Part shown: one piece after another, positions 24,176 through 32,344 of the stretch
Layout of the letters: the number at the start of each line of letters is the position of its first letter
How positions within the stretch are numbered: position 1 is the stretch's first letter
Assembly: GCF_024345995.1 (NCBI RefSeq)
Contig: NZ_JAGQCE010000001.1
Location: forward strand, 62,001 to 126,000
DNA from: Synechococcus sp. Cruz-7E5
Lineage (GTDB): Bacteria > Cyanobacteriota > Cyanobacteriia > PCC-6307 > Cyanobiaceae
DNA: 64,000 nucleotides
Direction of reading: 5' to 3'
Position numbers and translations under genes: made by a program
The notes under the pieces: generated by a model
What the model was told of the DNA's origin: nothing
Seen by the model: the letters and a program-made list of their open reading frames with translations, nothing else
The model's database searches: none

Positions 24176-24467
24176 GTGCCTGCCTGGTCCCGGGTAGAAA
24201 TGTTGCTTGACCCTCTATTCCAGCAGCCCGCCCCCACCGGCGCATCAGGGCTGTCAGGCTGGGGCCACGAATCCGTTGGCATCGCGACTGTTGTTTATGG
24301 GTCTTGCCCACTGCCCGCTATGTGTTGCCCTGGCCGTGATCAGCCTGGTGCGTGGCGGCGCCCTGGGGGTGCTGCTCTTTCGGCTGTGCGTTGGCGAAAG
24401 CCAGTCGCGTTGGCGCCTCAGCGCTGCCTAGGGTCAAGCGCCACATAAGTTCAAGAGTTCTGGCGCC

Positions 24468-25253
24468 ATGGCATTCCAGGCCACCTACTTTGGCGCCAAC
24501 GGCTGGCTGCTTGATTTCGACGGCTTCCGCATCCTGCTGGATCCCTGGTTGACGGGACCCCTGGAATTTCCTCCCGGCCCTTGGTTCTTCCGGGCCGAGC
24601 TCAATCAGGCCTTGCCGGTCCCCGACGGGCTGGATCTGCTGTTGCTGACCCAGGGGCTCCCCGACCACTGCCATCCAGCGACCCTGGCACTGCTGGATCC
24701 CAGCCTGCAGGTCGTGGGCTCTGCCGGCGCTGCCACCAAAGCGTCCCAACTGGGCTTCCAGGCGGTCAAGGCCCTCGTTCCCGGGGAAAGGTTTCAGTAC
24801 GGCGAGCTGACGATCACCGCCAGCTCCGGGGCCCCTGTGCCTCAGGTGGAGAACGGATACCTTCTGCAGCATCCCGCCGGCAGCCTCTATGTGGAACCCC
24901 ATGGCTTTCTCTCGGCTGACCTCCCGTCCCAGAAGATTGATGCGGTGATCACCCCGGTGCTCGATCTGGGCCTGCCCCTGGTGGGAGCCTTCGTCAAGGG
25001 GATGCAGGTGCTGCCCCAGCTTCTTGAGCGCTTCCAGCCCAGGGTCGTCCTGGCCAGCACCAGTGGCGGTGACGTGCGTTACGAGGGCGTCCTGACCCGG
25101 ATCCTCTGGCAGAAGGGGAGCATGGAGGAAGCAGCCGGGGGATTGGCGGCAGGCTCCCGCTTGATCGATCCAGTGCCTGGTGTGATCTACGACCTGCAGA
25201 CCGCTCAGGGAAGCATCAGCAGTTCATGCTCCACCATGAAAATGTTGCCGTAG
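24468..25253 (+). CDS. MBL-fold protein with altered metal motif
   Basis: A 261-residue beta-lactamase-fold protein (MAFQATYFGANGWLLDFDG). Where hydrolases carry HxHxDH, this protein reads LLLLTQGLPDHCHPATL, so the first two histidines are Gln and Leu while the Asp-His pair is kept. This TQGLPDH form appears characteristic of a plant and cyanobacterial subgroup rather than a random mutation. Function is unknown. The last 49 bases overlap the 3-prime end of the converging HD-domain gene. Confidence 0.85.
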   Translation: MAFQATYFGANGWLLDFDGFRILLDPWLTGPLEFPPGPWFFRAELNQALPVPDGLDLLLLTQGLPDHCHPATLALLDPSLQVVGSAGAATKASQLGFQAVKALVPGERFQYGELTITASSGAPVPQVENGYLLQHPAGSLYVEPHGFLSADLPSQKIDAVITPVLDLGLPLVGAFVKGMQVLPQLLERFQPRVVLASTSGGDVRYEGVLTRILWQKGSMEEAAGGLAAGSRLIDPVPGVIYDLQTAQGSISSSCSTMKMLP

Positions 25254-26044
25254 AGATTGGCGAGGATATCTTTGCCGGCCTGAGTCAGCTCTAGATATGG
25301 AATGGCATTCTTGATGTAGGGGAACACCTGGCCCCAGTAGAAGGTTGGATAGGCCTTGAGCAGCTGCCCGGGGTTCTCGCAGCCCAGAGCCTTGTTAACT
25401 CCCGTTTCCTCGAACTCCCAGAACAGGGCCGGAATCTTGTTGAGGTAACGGGGATCGCTCAGCTGGCCAATCAAATCAGAAGCCCGCACCAGGCCGGGCA
25501 TGTGGGTGGTGCACTGGTGATCGGTGGAGGCGGGAACCGGAAAGCGGGTGAGTTCGATGTTGCTCTTGATCGTCTCGGCATCGATCAGACTGTGGCCGCC
25601 GAAGCGCTCGTCGATGAACAGCTTGCCGCGATCGATGTGATGGGGCGTCAGTGCTGCACAGGTGGCGCCTTCCTTGAGCCTCACCGATTCACCGTTGACG
25701 CCTGTGGCGTAGTGGCCATCCTTGTCGTCACGACAGACACCCTTGATGTAACCAATGTCGTGGCAGAGGTGTGAAATTGTGAAATGCAGCCAGTCGTCCG
25801 GCGTGATGCCACCTTCTCTCAGATGCTTGCCATAGAGGATATGCTGGCCCACCAGGGTGACCAGGATTGTGTGCTCGACATCGTGGTAGAGGGCATCGCC
25901 GGTAGCGATGTTTTCCAGGGCCATCGAAGCCGCCCAGGAAATGATCTCCTCGTATTCACGCTTGAGCGTGCCGTAGGAGGATCGGTAAGTTGCGACCAGA
26001 CGTTGCTGCACGTCGGCGATCATCAACCGTGTGGCGTTGAACAT
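25205..26044 (-). CDS. HD domain-containing metalloprotein (Npun_R2479-like)
   Basis: A 279-residue HD-superfamily protein. The metal motifs YHDVEHTILVTLVG and ISHLCHDIGYIKG provide the His...His-Asp set near residues 53 and 93, with a further His in LTPHHIDRGKLF. It matches a conserved cyanobacterial family of HD metalloproteins of unknown substrate. The start MFNATRLMIADVQQRLV is retained as the longest plausible frame. It overlaps the MBL gene tail to tail and is divergent from gor by 63 bp. Confidence 0.87.
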   Translation of the reverse strand: MFNATRLMIADVQQRLVATYRSSYGTLKREYEEIISWAASMALENIATGDALYHDVEHTILVTLVGQHILYGKHLREGGITPDDWLHFTISHLCHDIGYIKGVCRDDKDGHYATGVNGESVRLKEGATCAALTPHHIDRGKLFIDERFGGHSLIDAETIKSNIELTRFPVPASTDHQCTTHMPGLVRASDLIGQLSDPRYLNKIPALFWEFEETGVNKALGCENPGQLLKAYPTFYWGQVFPYIKNAIPYLELTQAGKDILANLYGNIFMVEHELLMLP

Positions 26045-26107
26045 CGCGGATGGTGACGGACTGCCCGCCTGATTCTTCGCTACAAGCTTGCCACCTTCTC
26101 AGCGGCT

Positions 26108-27586
26108 GTGAAGACTGGATGGCAACCGATCGACCATTCTGGCAGCAGTGCACCAGCTCCCACTGTGACGACCATCCCAGATCCGGCGGCCAGCCCAGAA
26201 GCCAGTTCGGTCGCTGCTCACGACCGCTTCGACCTGGTGGTGATCGGGGCCGGATCCGGGGGGCTGGCAGCCGCCAAACGCGCCGCCAGCCATGGGGCCA
26301 GAGTTGCCGTGGTCGAGGGTGACCGGGTCGGCGGTACCTGCGTGATCCGCGGTTGCGTGCCCAAGAAGCTGCTGGTCTATGGATCGGCATATCAGCACCT
26401 GCTGGCCGATGCGCCCAGCTATGGCTGGAGCGTGGGACCGGCCCAATGCGCTCCCTCCAAACTGCTGGCGGCGGTGCGTGCAGAGGTGGATCGCCTCAAT
26501 GGTTTGCACATCGGCTTTCTCGAGCGCGCTGGGGTTGAGCTGGTGACGGGCTGGGGGCGCTTTCTCGATGCCCATCACCTTGAAGTGGTTGGCCGCGATG
26601 GCAGCTCGGATGGAAGCCGGCGCATCCTCTGCGGAGAACGCCTGCTGATCGCCACGGGGGGGCGCCCGCACCGCCCCTCGATTCCTGGGGCCGAGCTGGG
26701 CTGGGTGAGTGATGACATGTTTCTGCTGGAGGGTCTGCCCCAGCGGGTGCTGATCGTGGGCGGCGGCTTCATCGCCTGCGAATTCGCCTGCATCCTGCGC
26801 GGTCTTGGGGTGGAGGTGGATCAGTTCGTGCGCGGTGATCACCTGCTGCGGGGCTTCGACCGGGAACTGAGTGCCGCCGTGCACGAGGGCATGGAAGCCG
26901 ACGGCATCACCATCCATTTCGCCCAGACCCTGACCGCCATCACCGGCAAGCCCGGTGAGCTGATCGCAACCACCTGCCAGGGACGAGCGGAGCCCTGTGG
27001 CGGTGTACTGCTGGCCACGGGCCGCCAACCCTTCCTGTCCGGCCTCAATCTGGCGGCGGCGGGAGTGGGGGTGGATGGCGGTCGTATCCCGGTGGATGCG
27101 GCTCAATGCACCAATGTACCTCACATCTTCGCGGTTGGGGATGTCACCGACCGCATCAACCTGACTCCGGTGGCGGTGGACGAAGGCCGTGCGTTTGCCG
27201 ACAGCATCTACGGCGGACGAGCCCGGCAGGTAGACCACGACCTGGTGGCCAGTGCCGTGTTCAGCCAACCGGAGCTGGCCACGGTGGGCTTGAGTGAGGA
27301 AGAGGCCATAGCCCGCTTCGGTTCGGATGGGATTCGCCTCTATCGGACCCGCTTTCGCTCCATGGCCCAGGCCCTGCCTCAGCGCGGTCCTCGTTGCCTG
27401 CTGAAGCTGGTGGTGGAGGTGGCCTCAGATCGGGTGCTGGGCTGCCACATGGTGGGCGAACACGCGGCAGAGATCATCCAGATGGCGGCGATCGCAATCG
27501 GCATGGGGGCTACAAAGGCCGATTTCGATCGCACCATGGCCCTCCATCCCACCGTGGCCGAGGAGTTCGTGACGATGCCCCAGTGA
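26108..27586 (+). CDS. gor: Glutathione-disulfide reductase
   Basis: A 492-residue FAD/NADPH disulfide reductase that keeps glutathione reduced. FAD motif VVIGAGSGGLAAAKRAASHG, redox pair GGTCVIRGCVPKK, NADPH motif LIVGGGFIACEFACIL, second FAD motif FAVGDVTDRINLTPVA and the catalytic HPTVAEEF near the C-terminus are all present. About 38 N-terminal residues precede the first motif, longer than usual, so a downstream start is possible, although no better Met was found. Confidence 0.92.
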   Translation: MKTGWQPIDHSGSSAPAPTVTTIPDPAASPEASSVAAHDRFDLVVIGAGSGGLAAAKRAASHGARVAVVEGDRVGGTCVIRGCVPKKLLVYGSAYQHLLADAPSYGWSVGPAQCAPSKLLAAVRAEVDRLNGLHIGFLERAGVELVTGWGRFLDAHHLEVVGRDGSSDGSRRILCGERLLIATGGRPHRPSIPGAELGWVSDDMFLLEGLPQRVLIVGGGFIACEFACILRGLGVEVDQFVRGDHLLRGFDRELSAAVHEGMEADGITIHFAQTLTAITGKPGELIATTCQGRAEPCGGVLLATGRQPFLSGLNLAAAGVGVDGGRIPVDAAQCTNVPHIFAVGDVTDRINLTPVAVDEGRAFADSIYGGRARQVDHDLVASAVFSQPELATVGLSEEEAIARFGSDGIRLYRTRFRSMAQALPQRGPRCLLKLVVEVASDRVLGCHMVGEHAAEIIQMAAIAIGMGATKADFDRTMALHPTVAEEFVTMPQ

Positions 27587-27616
27587 GCAAGGGAGGATGA
27601 GAGCGGCCAGAGGGAA

Positions 27617-27666
27617 ATGATCACAAAGCTGTCAGCGGATGGAGACAGCGGCAACATTGATCACAT
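27617..27666. promoter_or_regulatory. Paired TGATCA sites upstream of the response regulator gene
   Basis: Two TGATCA-centred elements, ATGATCACAA at 27617-27626 and ATTGATCACAT at 27656-27666, have their TGATCA cores exactly 40 bp apart, about four helical turns. A near-identical element follows the gene (28539). This arrangement fits a dimeric regulator, possibly autoregulation by the OmpR-family protein. No protein has been assigned to the site. Confidence 0.4.
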
Positions 27667-27702
27667 TCTGTGGGTTATTTAGATCGAGAGTCATGCGCTT
27701 CG

Positions 27703-28536
27703 ATGGCCTCTCTCGTCCTGCTCATCGACCATGAACGGATCGGCCGTGAAAGCCTGGCCACTCAATTGCTGGAGGCAGGCTTCCTGGTGGCGGAGGCCGA
27801 GGATGGTCATCGAGGCCAGGCCATTGCTTTGCAGGCCAACCCGCAGTTGATCGTGATGGATCTGTTGCTGCCGGGAATCGACGGTCTCACGGTTCTACAG
27901 CGCCTGCGGCGGGATCAACGCACCAGTCGGACCCCGATCCTGGTGCTCACGGCACTGAGCAGCATTGATGACAAGGTGCGGGGCTTTACTTCCGGTGCTG
28001 ACGACTACCTGGTCAAGCCCTACGCCCCTGAGGAACTGCTGGCCCGGGTCAAGGCACTGCTTCGGGGGCGAGCCACCACACCCCAGCTGGTGCGGGCACC
28101 GGACCTGCTCAGTTACGGCCCGCTCACCCTGGTGCCGGAACGGTACGAAGCCCTCTGGCATCAAACGCCGGTGCGCCTGACTCGCACGGAATTCGAACTG
28201 CTGCACTGCCTGCTGCAGCGTCATGGTCAGGTGGTGCCCTGGGCGGTGCTCCTGCGGGAGATCTGGGGCTACGGACCCGAGAACGACGTGGAATGCATCC
28301 GCACCCACATCCGCCATCTGCGCGGGAAGCTGGAACGCGACAGCCACAGGCCCACCCACATCAAAACGATCTACGGGATTGGCTACTGCCTGGACCTGCC
28401 CCTCGATACGGCCGCGGAGGCGTACGTCGGCATAGGACCCCTGGGACTGGTGGAGGAATCACCCGATCAGCACGGTTTGACCAGCGCGCCAAGCTCCTTG
28501 GGCTGGGACCGAGGAAAACGCCGACTGGAGGCCTGA
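27703..28536 (+). CDS. OmpR/PhoB-family response regulator
   Basis: A 277-residue two-component regulator: receiver domain (residues 1-120) with the phosphorylated Asp in VMDLLLPGIDG, the switch Thr in LVLTALS and Lys in DDYLVKPYAPEEL, then a winged-helix output domain (about 135-230) with RLTRTEFELLHCLL and HIRHLRGKLE...TIYGIGYCL. A 40-residue C-terminal tail has no known domain. The ATG at 27703 is preferred over GTG at 27670. The first acidic pocket reads LLIDHER, with His where most receivers have a second Asp or Glu. No sensor kinase gene is adjacent. Confidence 0.9.
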   Translation: MASLVLLIDHERIGRESLATQLLEAGFLVAEAEDGHRGQAIALQANPQLIVMDLLLPGIDGLTVLQRLRRDQRTSRTPILVLTALSSIDDKVRGFTSGADDYLVKPYAPEELLARVKALLRGRATTPQLVRAPDLLSYGPLTLVPERYEALWHQTPVRLTRTEFELLHCLLQRHGQVVPWAVLLREIWGYGPENDVECIRTHIRHLRGKLERDSHRPTHIKTIYGIGYCLDLPLDTAAEAYVGIGPLGLVEESPDQHGLTSAPSSLGWDRGKRRLEA

Positions 28537-28538
28537 GT

Positions 28539-28552
28539 AACATTAATCACAT
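28539..28552. promoter_or_regulatory. Copy of the TGATCAC-type element downstream of the regulator
   Basis: AACATTAATCACAT here differs by one base from AACATTGATCACAT at 27653-27666. It lies 3 bp after the regulator stop and about 140 bp before the Cys-rich ORF, so it could control the latter. Regulatory function is inferred only from repetition. Confidence 0.35.
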
Positions 28553-28689
28553 CGATCGGTCGTTCTTGGACATCCAGCCTTGGCCAGTGGCGCTTGGATG
28601 GATCCAGGATTTTTCCCTTCTCCCTGAATCCTGTGAACGACACTTGCCCCTGGATCGACCCCTGCCTTGAGCGTGTGGCCTGCCCGGTG

Positions 28690-28779
28690 ATGAGCACGGC
28701 CAAATCGAGCGGAAAAGGCTGCAAAGCCAAAAAGTGCTCTAACTGGAAAGGCGGTCGCTGCCGCTGTGGCCGCGACTGA
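28690..28779 (+). CDS. Possible Cys-rich basic microprotein
   Basis: A 29-residue ORF, MSTAKSSGKGCKAKKCSNWK followed by GGRCRCGRD, with four cysteines spaced like a zinc- or redox-binding knuckle and many Lys/Arg residues. The frame can extend upstream to 28594, adding three more cysteines, but the ATG at 28690 looks a better start. A perfect 16-bp hairpin begins 9 bp after the stop. I do not recognise a family. Coding status rests on cysteine pattern, base composition and the flanking hairpin. Confidence 0.45.
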   Translation: MSTAKSSGKGCKAKKCSNWKGGRCRCGRD

Positions 28780-28787
28780 ACTCCAGC

Positions 28788-28826
28788 CGTCATTCTCCAG
28801 AGGACCTGATCCTCTGGAGAATGACG
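28788..28826. terminator. Perfect 16-bp palindrome, probable bidirectional terminator
   Basis: CGTCATTCTCCAGAGG at 28788-28803 is followed by a 7-base loop and its exact complement at 28811-28826. It lies between the Cys-rich ORF (plus) and the ferritin gene (minus, stop at 28864), where transcripts converge. There is no strong T-tract on either side, so it may instead be an RNA-stabilising or Rho-assisted element. Confidence 0.6.
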
Positions 28827-28863
28827 ATTCCTCAGGCAGAAGACGGCTCAGATAGACGATCGA

Positions 28864-29442
28864 TCAGGCTGCGGTGGGTCCAGCAGCTCCGCTCAGGGAT
28901 TGGTCCAGGATCATCAGTGCGCCGAAGTCGGTGCCGCAGTGACGGACCTGGGCGAGCAGATGGGCAACTTCACTCTCGGCATCCACCTGAGCCTTGATCA
29001 TGGGGTCAAGAAAGATGGAGCTGCGGTAGTCGCCGCAGCGCTCAGCCAAGCTGTAAAGCTGTTGCAACGATGTCGTGACTTCTGCCTCCATTTCAAAGGC
29101 GGATAGCAGCACATCTTCAACATTTGTCCACGTCTGCCTCGGTTGGGAAAGATCAGAGAGCTCAACCGGCTGGGATCTGGCGACCAGGTAATCAACGAAC
29201 AGACCGGCGTGGGCCCGCTCACCGTCGGATTCAGCCCTGGCATAGGCGGCAAACCCATTCAGTTCTCTTTGGGTAAACCACACGGCTATTGAGAAGTAGG
29301 TGTAGCTGGCCATCAATTCCATCTGCAGATGGTTGCACAGCCCCTGGTGCAATTCAGCCTCCATCTCCTGGGCCACCGGACGTCGCGGCAGCAAGGGAAC
29401 CGTATTCAGGCTCGTGACGCTGGCCGGATTGCTGATCAGCAT
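28864..29442 (-). CDS. Ferritin
   Basis: A 192-residue non-haem ferritin that stores iron as a 24-mer. The four-helix ferroxidase pattern is visible: HLQMELMASYTYFSIAVWF, AYARAESDGERAHAGLFVDY, DVLLSAFEMEAEVTTSLQQL and DPMIKAQVDAESEVAHLL. The N-terminal 25 residues are additional to the usual bacterial start, and a Met near residue 27 (MEAELHQGL) is an alternative start. It stands alone between convergent and divergent neighbours and may respond to iron, but no Fur box was found. Confidence 0.93.
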   Translation of the reverse strand: MLISNPASVTSLNTVPLLPRRPVAQEMEAELHQGLCNHLQMELMASYTYFSIAVWFTQRELNGFAAYARAESDGERAHAGLFVDYLVARSQPVELSDLSQPRQTWTNVEDVLLSAFEMEAEVTTSLQQLYSLAERCGDYRSSIFLDPMIKAQVDAESEVAHLLAQVRHCGTDFGALMILDQSLSGAAGPTAA

Positions 29443-29572
29443 GGGTTCATTCCAATTGGCCTAGTCTACAAAGGATCCCGAGCTTGCTGCCATCGTCTGC
29501 TCGCCTGCAGCCAGAACCAGTAGCCGAACCCTTGAACTCAAGCTCACATAAAGCGTGAATCTGTTCCATTGC

Positions 29573-29875
29573 ATGTCTGAGGACTGGCGCACCCCAGGCA
29601 GCATGCCAACAGAACTGGCCTCCCTGACCCGATTGTGCTGGTGCCTTGGGGTGCGGAGTCGTCAGGCCCTCCAGGCCGCCCGAAGTCGCACCAACCCGCA
29701 GTTGCGCGCCAGGTTGGAGCACGATTTATTGCATTTCCGTCTGCAGAGCAACACCATCGCTCGCCATGCCGAGACGTTGGTGGAGTTGCTGGATTCACTC
29801 CACTGGGAGGTTGCCCTGCTCCGTGAAGTGCTGCTCCGGAATCAGCGTCACTTCGGTGTTTCCACCACCGGCTGA
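29573..29875 (+). CDS. Hypothetical helical protein
   Basis: A 100-residue protein starting MSEDWRTPGSMPTELASLTR, Arg- and Leu-rich and predicted to be helical over most of its length (RLEHDLLHFRLQSNTIARHA then a leucine-rich segment to LLREVLLRNQ). No domain was recognised. It is divergent from ferritin with a 130-bp shared upstream region and precedes the SQR-like gene by 132 bp. Confidence 0.65.
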   Translation: MSEDWRTPGSMPTELASLTRLCWCLGVRSRQALQAARSRTNPQLRARLEHDLLHFRLQSNTIARHAETLVELLDSLHWEVALLREVLLRNQRHFGVSTTG

Positions 29876-30007
29876 TCCCTTGCTGACCCCCCGCTCCGTT
29901 GTCTCAAGGATTGACGCAGAGGCTCTCGAGAGGCCGTGAGAGGACTCCCACAGCCATTGTCGTGTGGTCCCGGCGCGCCCTAGACAGGAGAGGTGAGATC
30001 AGATGTC

Positions 30008-31312
30008 ATGAGCCCATCCAGCCCGTCGCAGCAGCACCACCAGATCCTGATCGTCGGCGGCGGAGCGGCGGGGATCACGGTGGCCAGCCAGTTGCTTCTC
30101 GCCAGGAGAGGTCTTGACGTGGCCATTATTGAGCCCAGCAGCGATCACTACTACCAACCGGGCTGGACCCTGGTCGGCGGAGGGGTGATGACCCAGGAGC
30201 AGACCCGCCGTGATGAGGCCGACCTGATTCCCGCTGGTTGCAGCTGGATCCGCGCCGCCGCCGCCAGCTTCGAGCCGGAGGCCAATCAGGTGACCACCAC
30301 CGATGGGGACACCATCAGCTACGACGCCCTGGTGGTGGCCACCGGCCTGCAGCTGCGCTGGGAGCGGATCAAGGGATTGGAGGAAGCGCTTGGTCGCCAG
30401 GGTGTCACCAGCAACTACTCCCGGGAACACCTTCCCTACACCTGGGAGACCATCCGCAACTTTCCGGGCGGTACCGCGATCTTCACCTTTCCGGACACCC
30501 CGATCAAATGTGCTGGGGCGCCCCAGAAGATCATGTACATGGCCGATGACATCTTCAAGGCCACCAGTGGCGTGGGGGTCAACACCAAGGTGGTGTTCGC
30601 CACCGCCGGACCCGGTATCTTCGGTGTTCCGGTCTATGCCCGGGTGCTGAAGAAGGTGGTGGAGGAGCGGGGTATTCAGGTGCTTCTGCGCCACAACCTC
30701 AAGGAGATCAGGGCCGATGAGCAGGTAGCGGTCTTCGAGGTCAGCGATGCTGAGGGGGCCATCTCCAGAGAGGAGATTCCGTTCACGATGATCCACGCGG
30801 TGCCGCCGATGTCAGCCCCCGATGTCATCGCCAAGAGCCCGTTGGCCACCAGCGCCCCCGGTGGCTGGGTGGATGTCGACAAATTCAGCACCCAGCACGT
30901 CCGTTATCCCAATGTCTTCTCCCTGGGGGATGTGTCGTCGTTGCCCACCTCCAAGACCGCCGGGGCGGTGCGTGGCGAGGCACCGGTGCTCGTGGCCAAT
31001 CTGCTGGCCCAGCTCGACGCTAAGCCTGTGCAGGCCCGCTACGACGGTTACAGCGTCTGCCCGCTGATCACCGGTTACGACAAGGTCGTGATGGCCGAAT
31101 TCGACTACGACCTGCAGCCTGTGAGCTCCTTTCTGATCGACCCCACCCGCGAGCGCTGGAGCATGTGGCTGATGAAAACCAAAGGTCTGCCCTGGATTTA
31201 CTGGAACAGAATGCTCAAGGGTCAGCCGCATGAGAGCCGCTACCTCAAGCCGCTCAAACCACTGATGCAGGCCCTTGGTCTGTCCTACAAGGGCGAACCG
31301 TCCGCCAGCTGA
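30008..31312 (+). CDS. Sulfide:quinone oxidoreductase-like flavoprotein
   Basis: A 434-residue FAD protein of the SQR family, which passes electrons from sulfide to the quinone pool. The FAD motif ILIVGGGAAGITVASQLL lies at the N-terminus. The redox cysteines expected in SQR appear in TPIKCAGAPQK and SVCPLITGYDKV, and YPNVFSLGDVSSLPTSKT closes the FAD site. The C-terminal region (WLMKTKGLPWIYWNRMLKG) is amphipathic and probably contacts the membrane. A GTG at 29993 is the alternative start. Confidence 0.88.
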   Translation: MSPSSPSQQHHQILIVGGGAAGITVASQLLLARRGLDVAIIEPSSDHYYQPGWTLVGGGVMTQEQTRRDEADLIPAGCSWIRAAAASFEPEANQVTTTDGDTISYDALVVATGLQLRWERIKGLEEALGRQGVTSNYSREHLPYTWETIRNFPGGTAIFTFPDTPIKCAGAPQKIMYMADDIFKATSGVGVNTKVVFATAGPGIFGVPVYARVLKKVVEERGIQVLLRHNLKEIRADEQVAVFEVSDAEGAISREEIPFTMIHAVPPMSAPDVIAKSPLATSAPGGWVDVDKFSTQHVRYPNVFSLGDVSSLPTSKTAGAVRGEAPVLVANLLAQLDAKPVQARYDGYSVCPLITGYDKVVMAEFDYDLQPVSSFLIDPTRERWSMWLMKTKGLPWIYWNRMLKGQPHESRYLKPLKPLMQALGLSYKGEPSAS

Positions 31313-31313
31313 G

Positions 31314-32141
31314 TCAGCTGTTGCGGGCCAGTTCATCGAGCTGGTCCTGCATCTCTGCCACCACCCGCCTGTAGCAGGCCTGCACGTAGGCCCTGTCGCG
31401 GCTGGCGGCATGGCCGCTGCGCTCGAACCGGATCGGCCGGCAGACCCGGGTGTGGATCTTGGCCGGCAGTGGCAGGTTGGGCAGTGGCCCTACGGCCAGG
31501 CCCCAGGGCAGGCCGAGGTAGAGGGGAAAAACCTCGGGGTCGATGCCGAACAGCCAGGGCAGGCCGCGTTCATGCCAGCGCTGCATCGGTTCGTAGCAGT
31601 CCTCCAGGACGATCAGAGTGTCGTGGCTGCCCCAGGAGATCAGCGGCACGATCGGCACGCCGTGACAGAGGGCAAGTCGGATGAAGCCAGTCCGCCCCCT
31701 GAACTGAATGGTCTGGCGCAGACGGTGCGGCCGGAAGGCGTCCTGGCCACCACCGGGGAACACCAGCAGGCTGTCGCCTCGTTCCAGCACGGCCATGGCC
31801 CCCCGCGGGTAGTAAGGAATCGCCCCGGTGCGGGCCGCCAGTTGCGCCGCCTGGGGAAACACCTGCCACACCTTGGGATGGGCCAGGCCGTAGACCCTCC
31901 GCTCCAGACCGATGCGCCGGAACCAGTCGAACATCAGCATCGGCAGGTCAGGGCTGGCCAGCCCGCCGTTGTGGGATCCCACCAGCAGCAATGGTCCTTC
32001 GCCAGGTATGTGCTCCCAGCCGCTGGTGCTCACTCGGAAGTAGTGGCGGTAAAGCCATTCCCAGAGCGGCATCAGGCGCTGGATCACCTCTGGATCGCGC
32101 TCGGCACCAGGTTCAGGGCCCGCCGTTCGGCCTTCAGTCAT
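31314..32141 (-). CDS. Lysophospholipid acyltransferase family protein
   Basis: A 275-residue acyltransferase of the PlsC-like fold. The catalytic block reads VGSHNGGLASPDLPML, an extended form of HX4D, and VFPGGGQDAFRP stands where the EGTR/FPEG motif usually lies. Members acylate lysophospholipids or diacylglycerol in membranes. The exact acceptor is not readable. It converges on the SQR gene with a single base between them. Confidence 0.85.
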   Translation of the reverse strand: MTEGRTAGPEPGAERDPEVIQRLMPLWEWLYRHYFRVSTSGWEHIPGEGPLLLVGSHNGGLASPDLPMLMFDWFRRIGLERRVYGLAHPKVWQVFPQAAQLAARTGAIPYYPRGAMAVLERGDSLLVFPGGGQDAFRPHRLRQTIQFRGRTGFIRLALCHGVPIVPLISWGSHDTLIVLEDCYEPMQRWHERGLPWLFGIDPEVFPLYLGLPWGLAVGPLPNLPLPAKIHTRVCRPIRFERSGHAASRDRAYVQACYRRVVAEMQDQLDELARNS

Positions 32142-32176
32142 GGGTTTGGGTGAGGCCGACGCGTGAGTTGTTTGCC

Positions 32177-32344
32177 ATGAGAGCGTCCATTGATCGTTCT
32201 CTGCGCCTGCGCAGCCTGGTTGCCGAGATCCTGGTGCTGACGCTGATCCTGCTGCAGGTGGCGCGACTACCGCTCGACCAGAGCCAGTCCGGCGGCATCA
32301 AACACTCCTTCGAACAGCACCGAACTCAGGTACCGCTCCCCTGA
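32177..32344 (+). CDS. Possible small membrane protein overlapping cysK
   Basis: A 55-residue frame starting [20 protein letters not shown] with one hydrophobic helix and G/C-rich third codon positions over its first 30 codons. Its last 26 codons are antisense to the end of cysK, which weakens the case. No family was recognised. Confidence 0.28.
   Translation: MRASIDRSLRLRSLVAEILVLTLILLQVARLPLDQSQSGGIKHSFEQHRTQVPLP

Noticed and set aside
24297-24431. 44-codon hydrophobic ORF between the FAD oxidoreductase and MBL genes
   Set aside because: One hydrophobic stretch but no family match, no ribosome-binding site and no terminator; not enough to call a gene.
26099-27268. 389-codon minus-strand frame over gor
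   Set aside because: Shadow of glutathione reductase, whose plus-strand motifs are complete.
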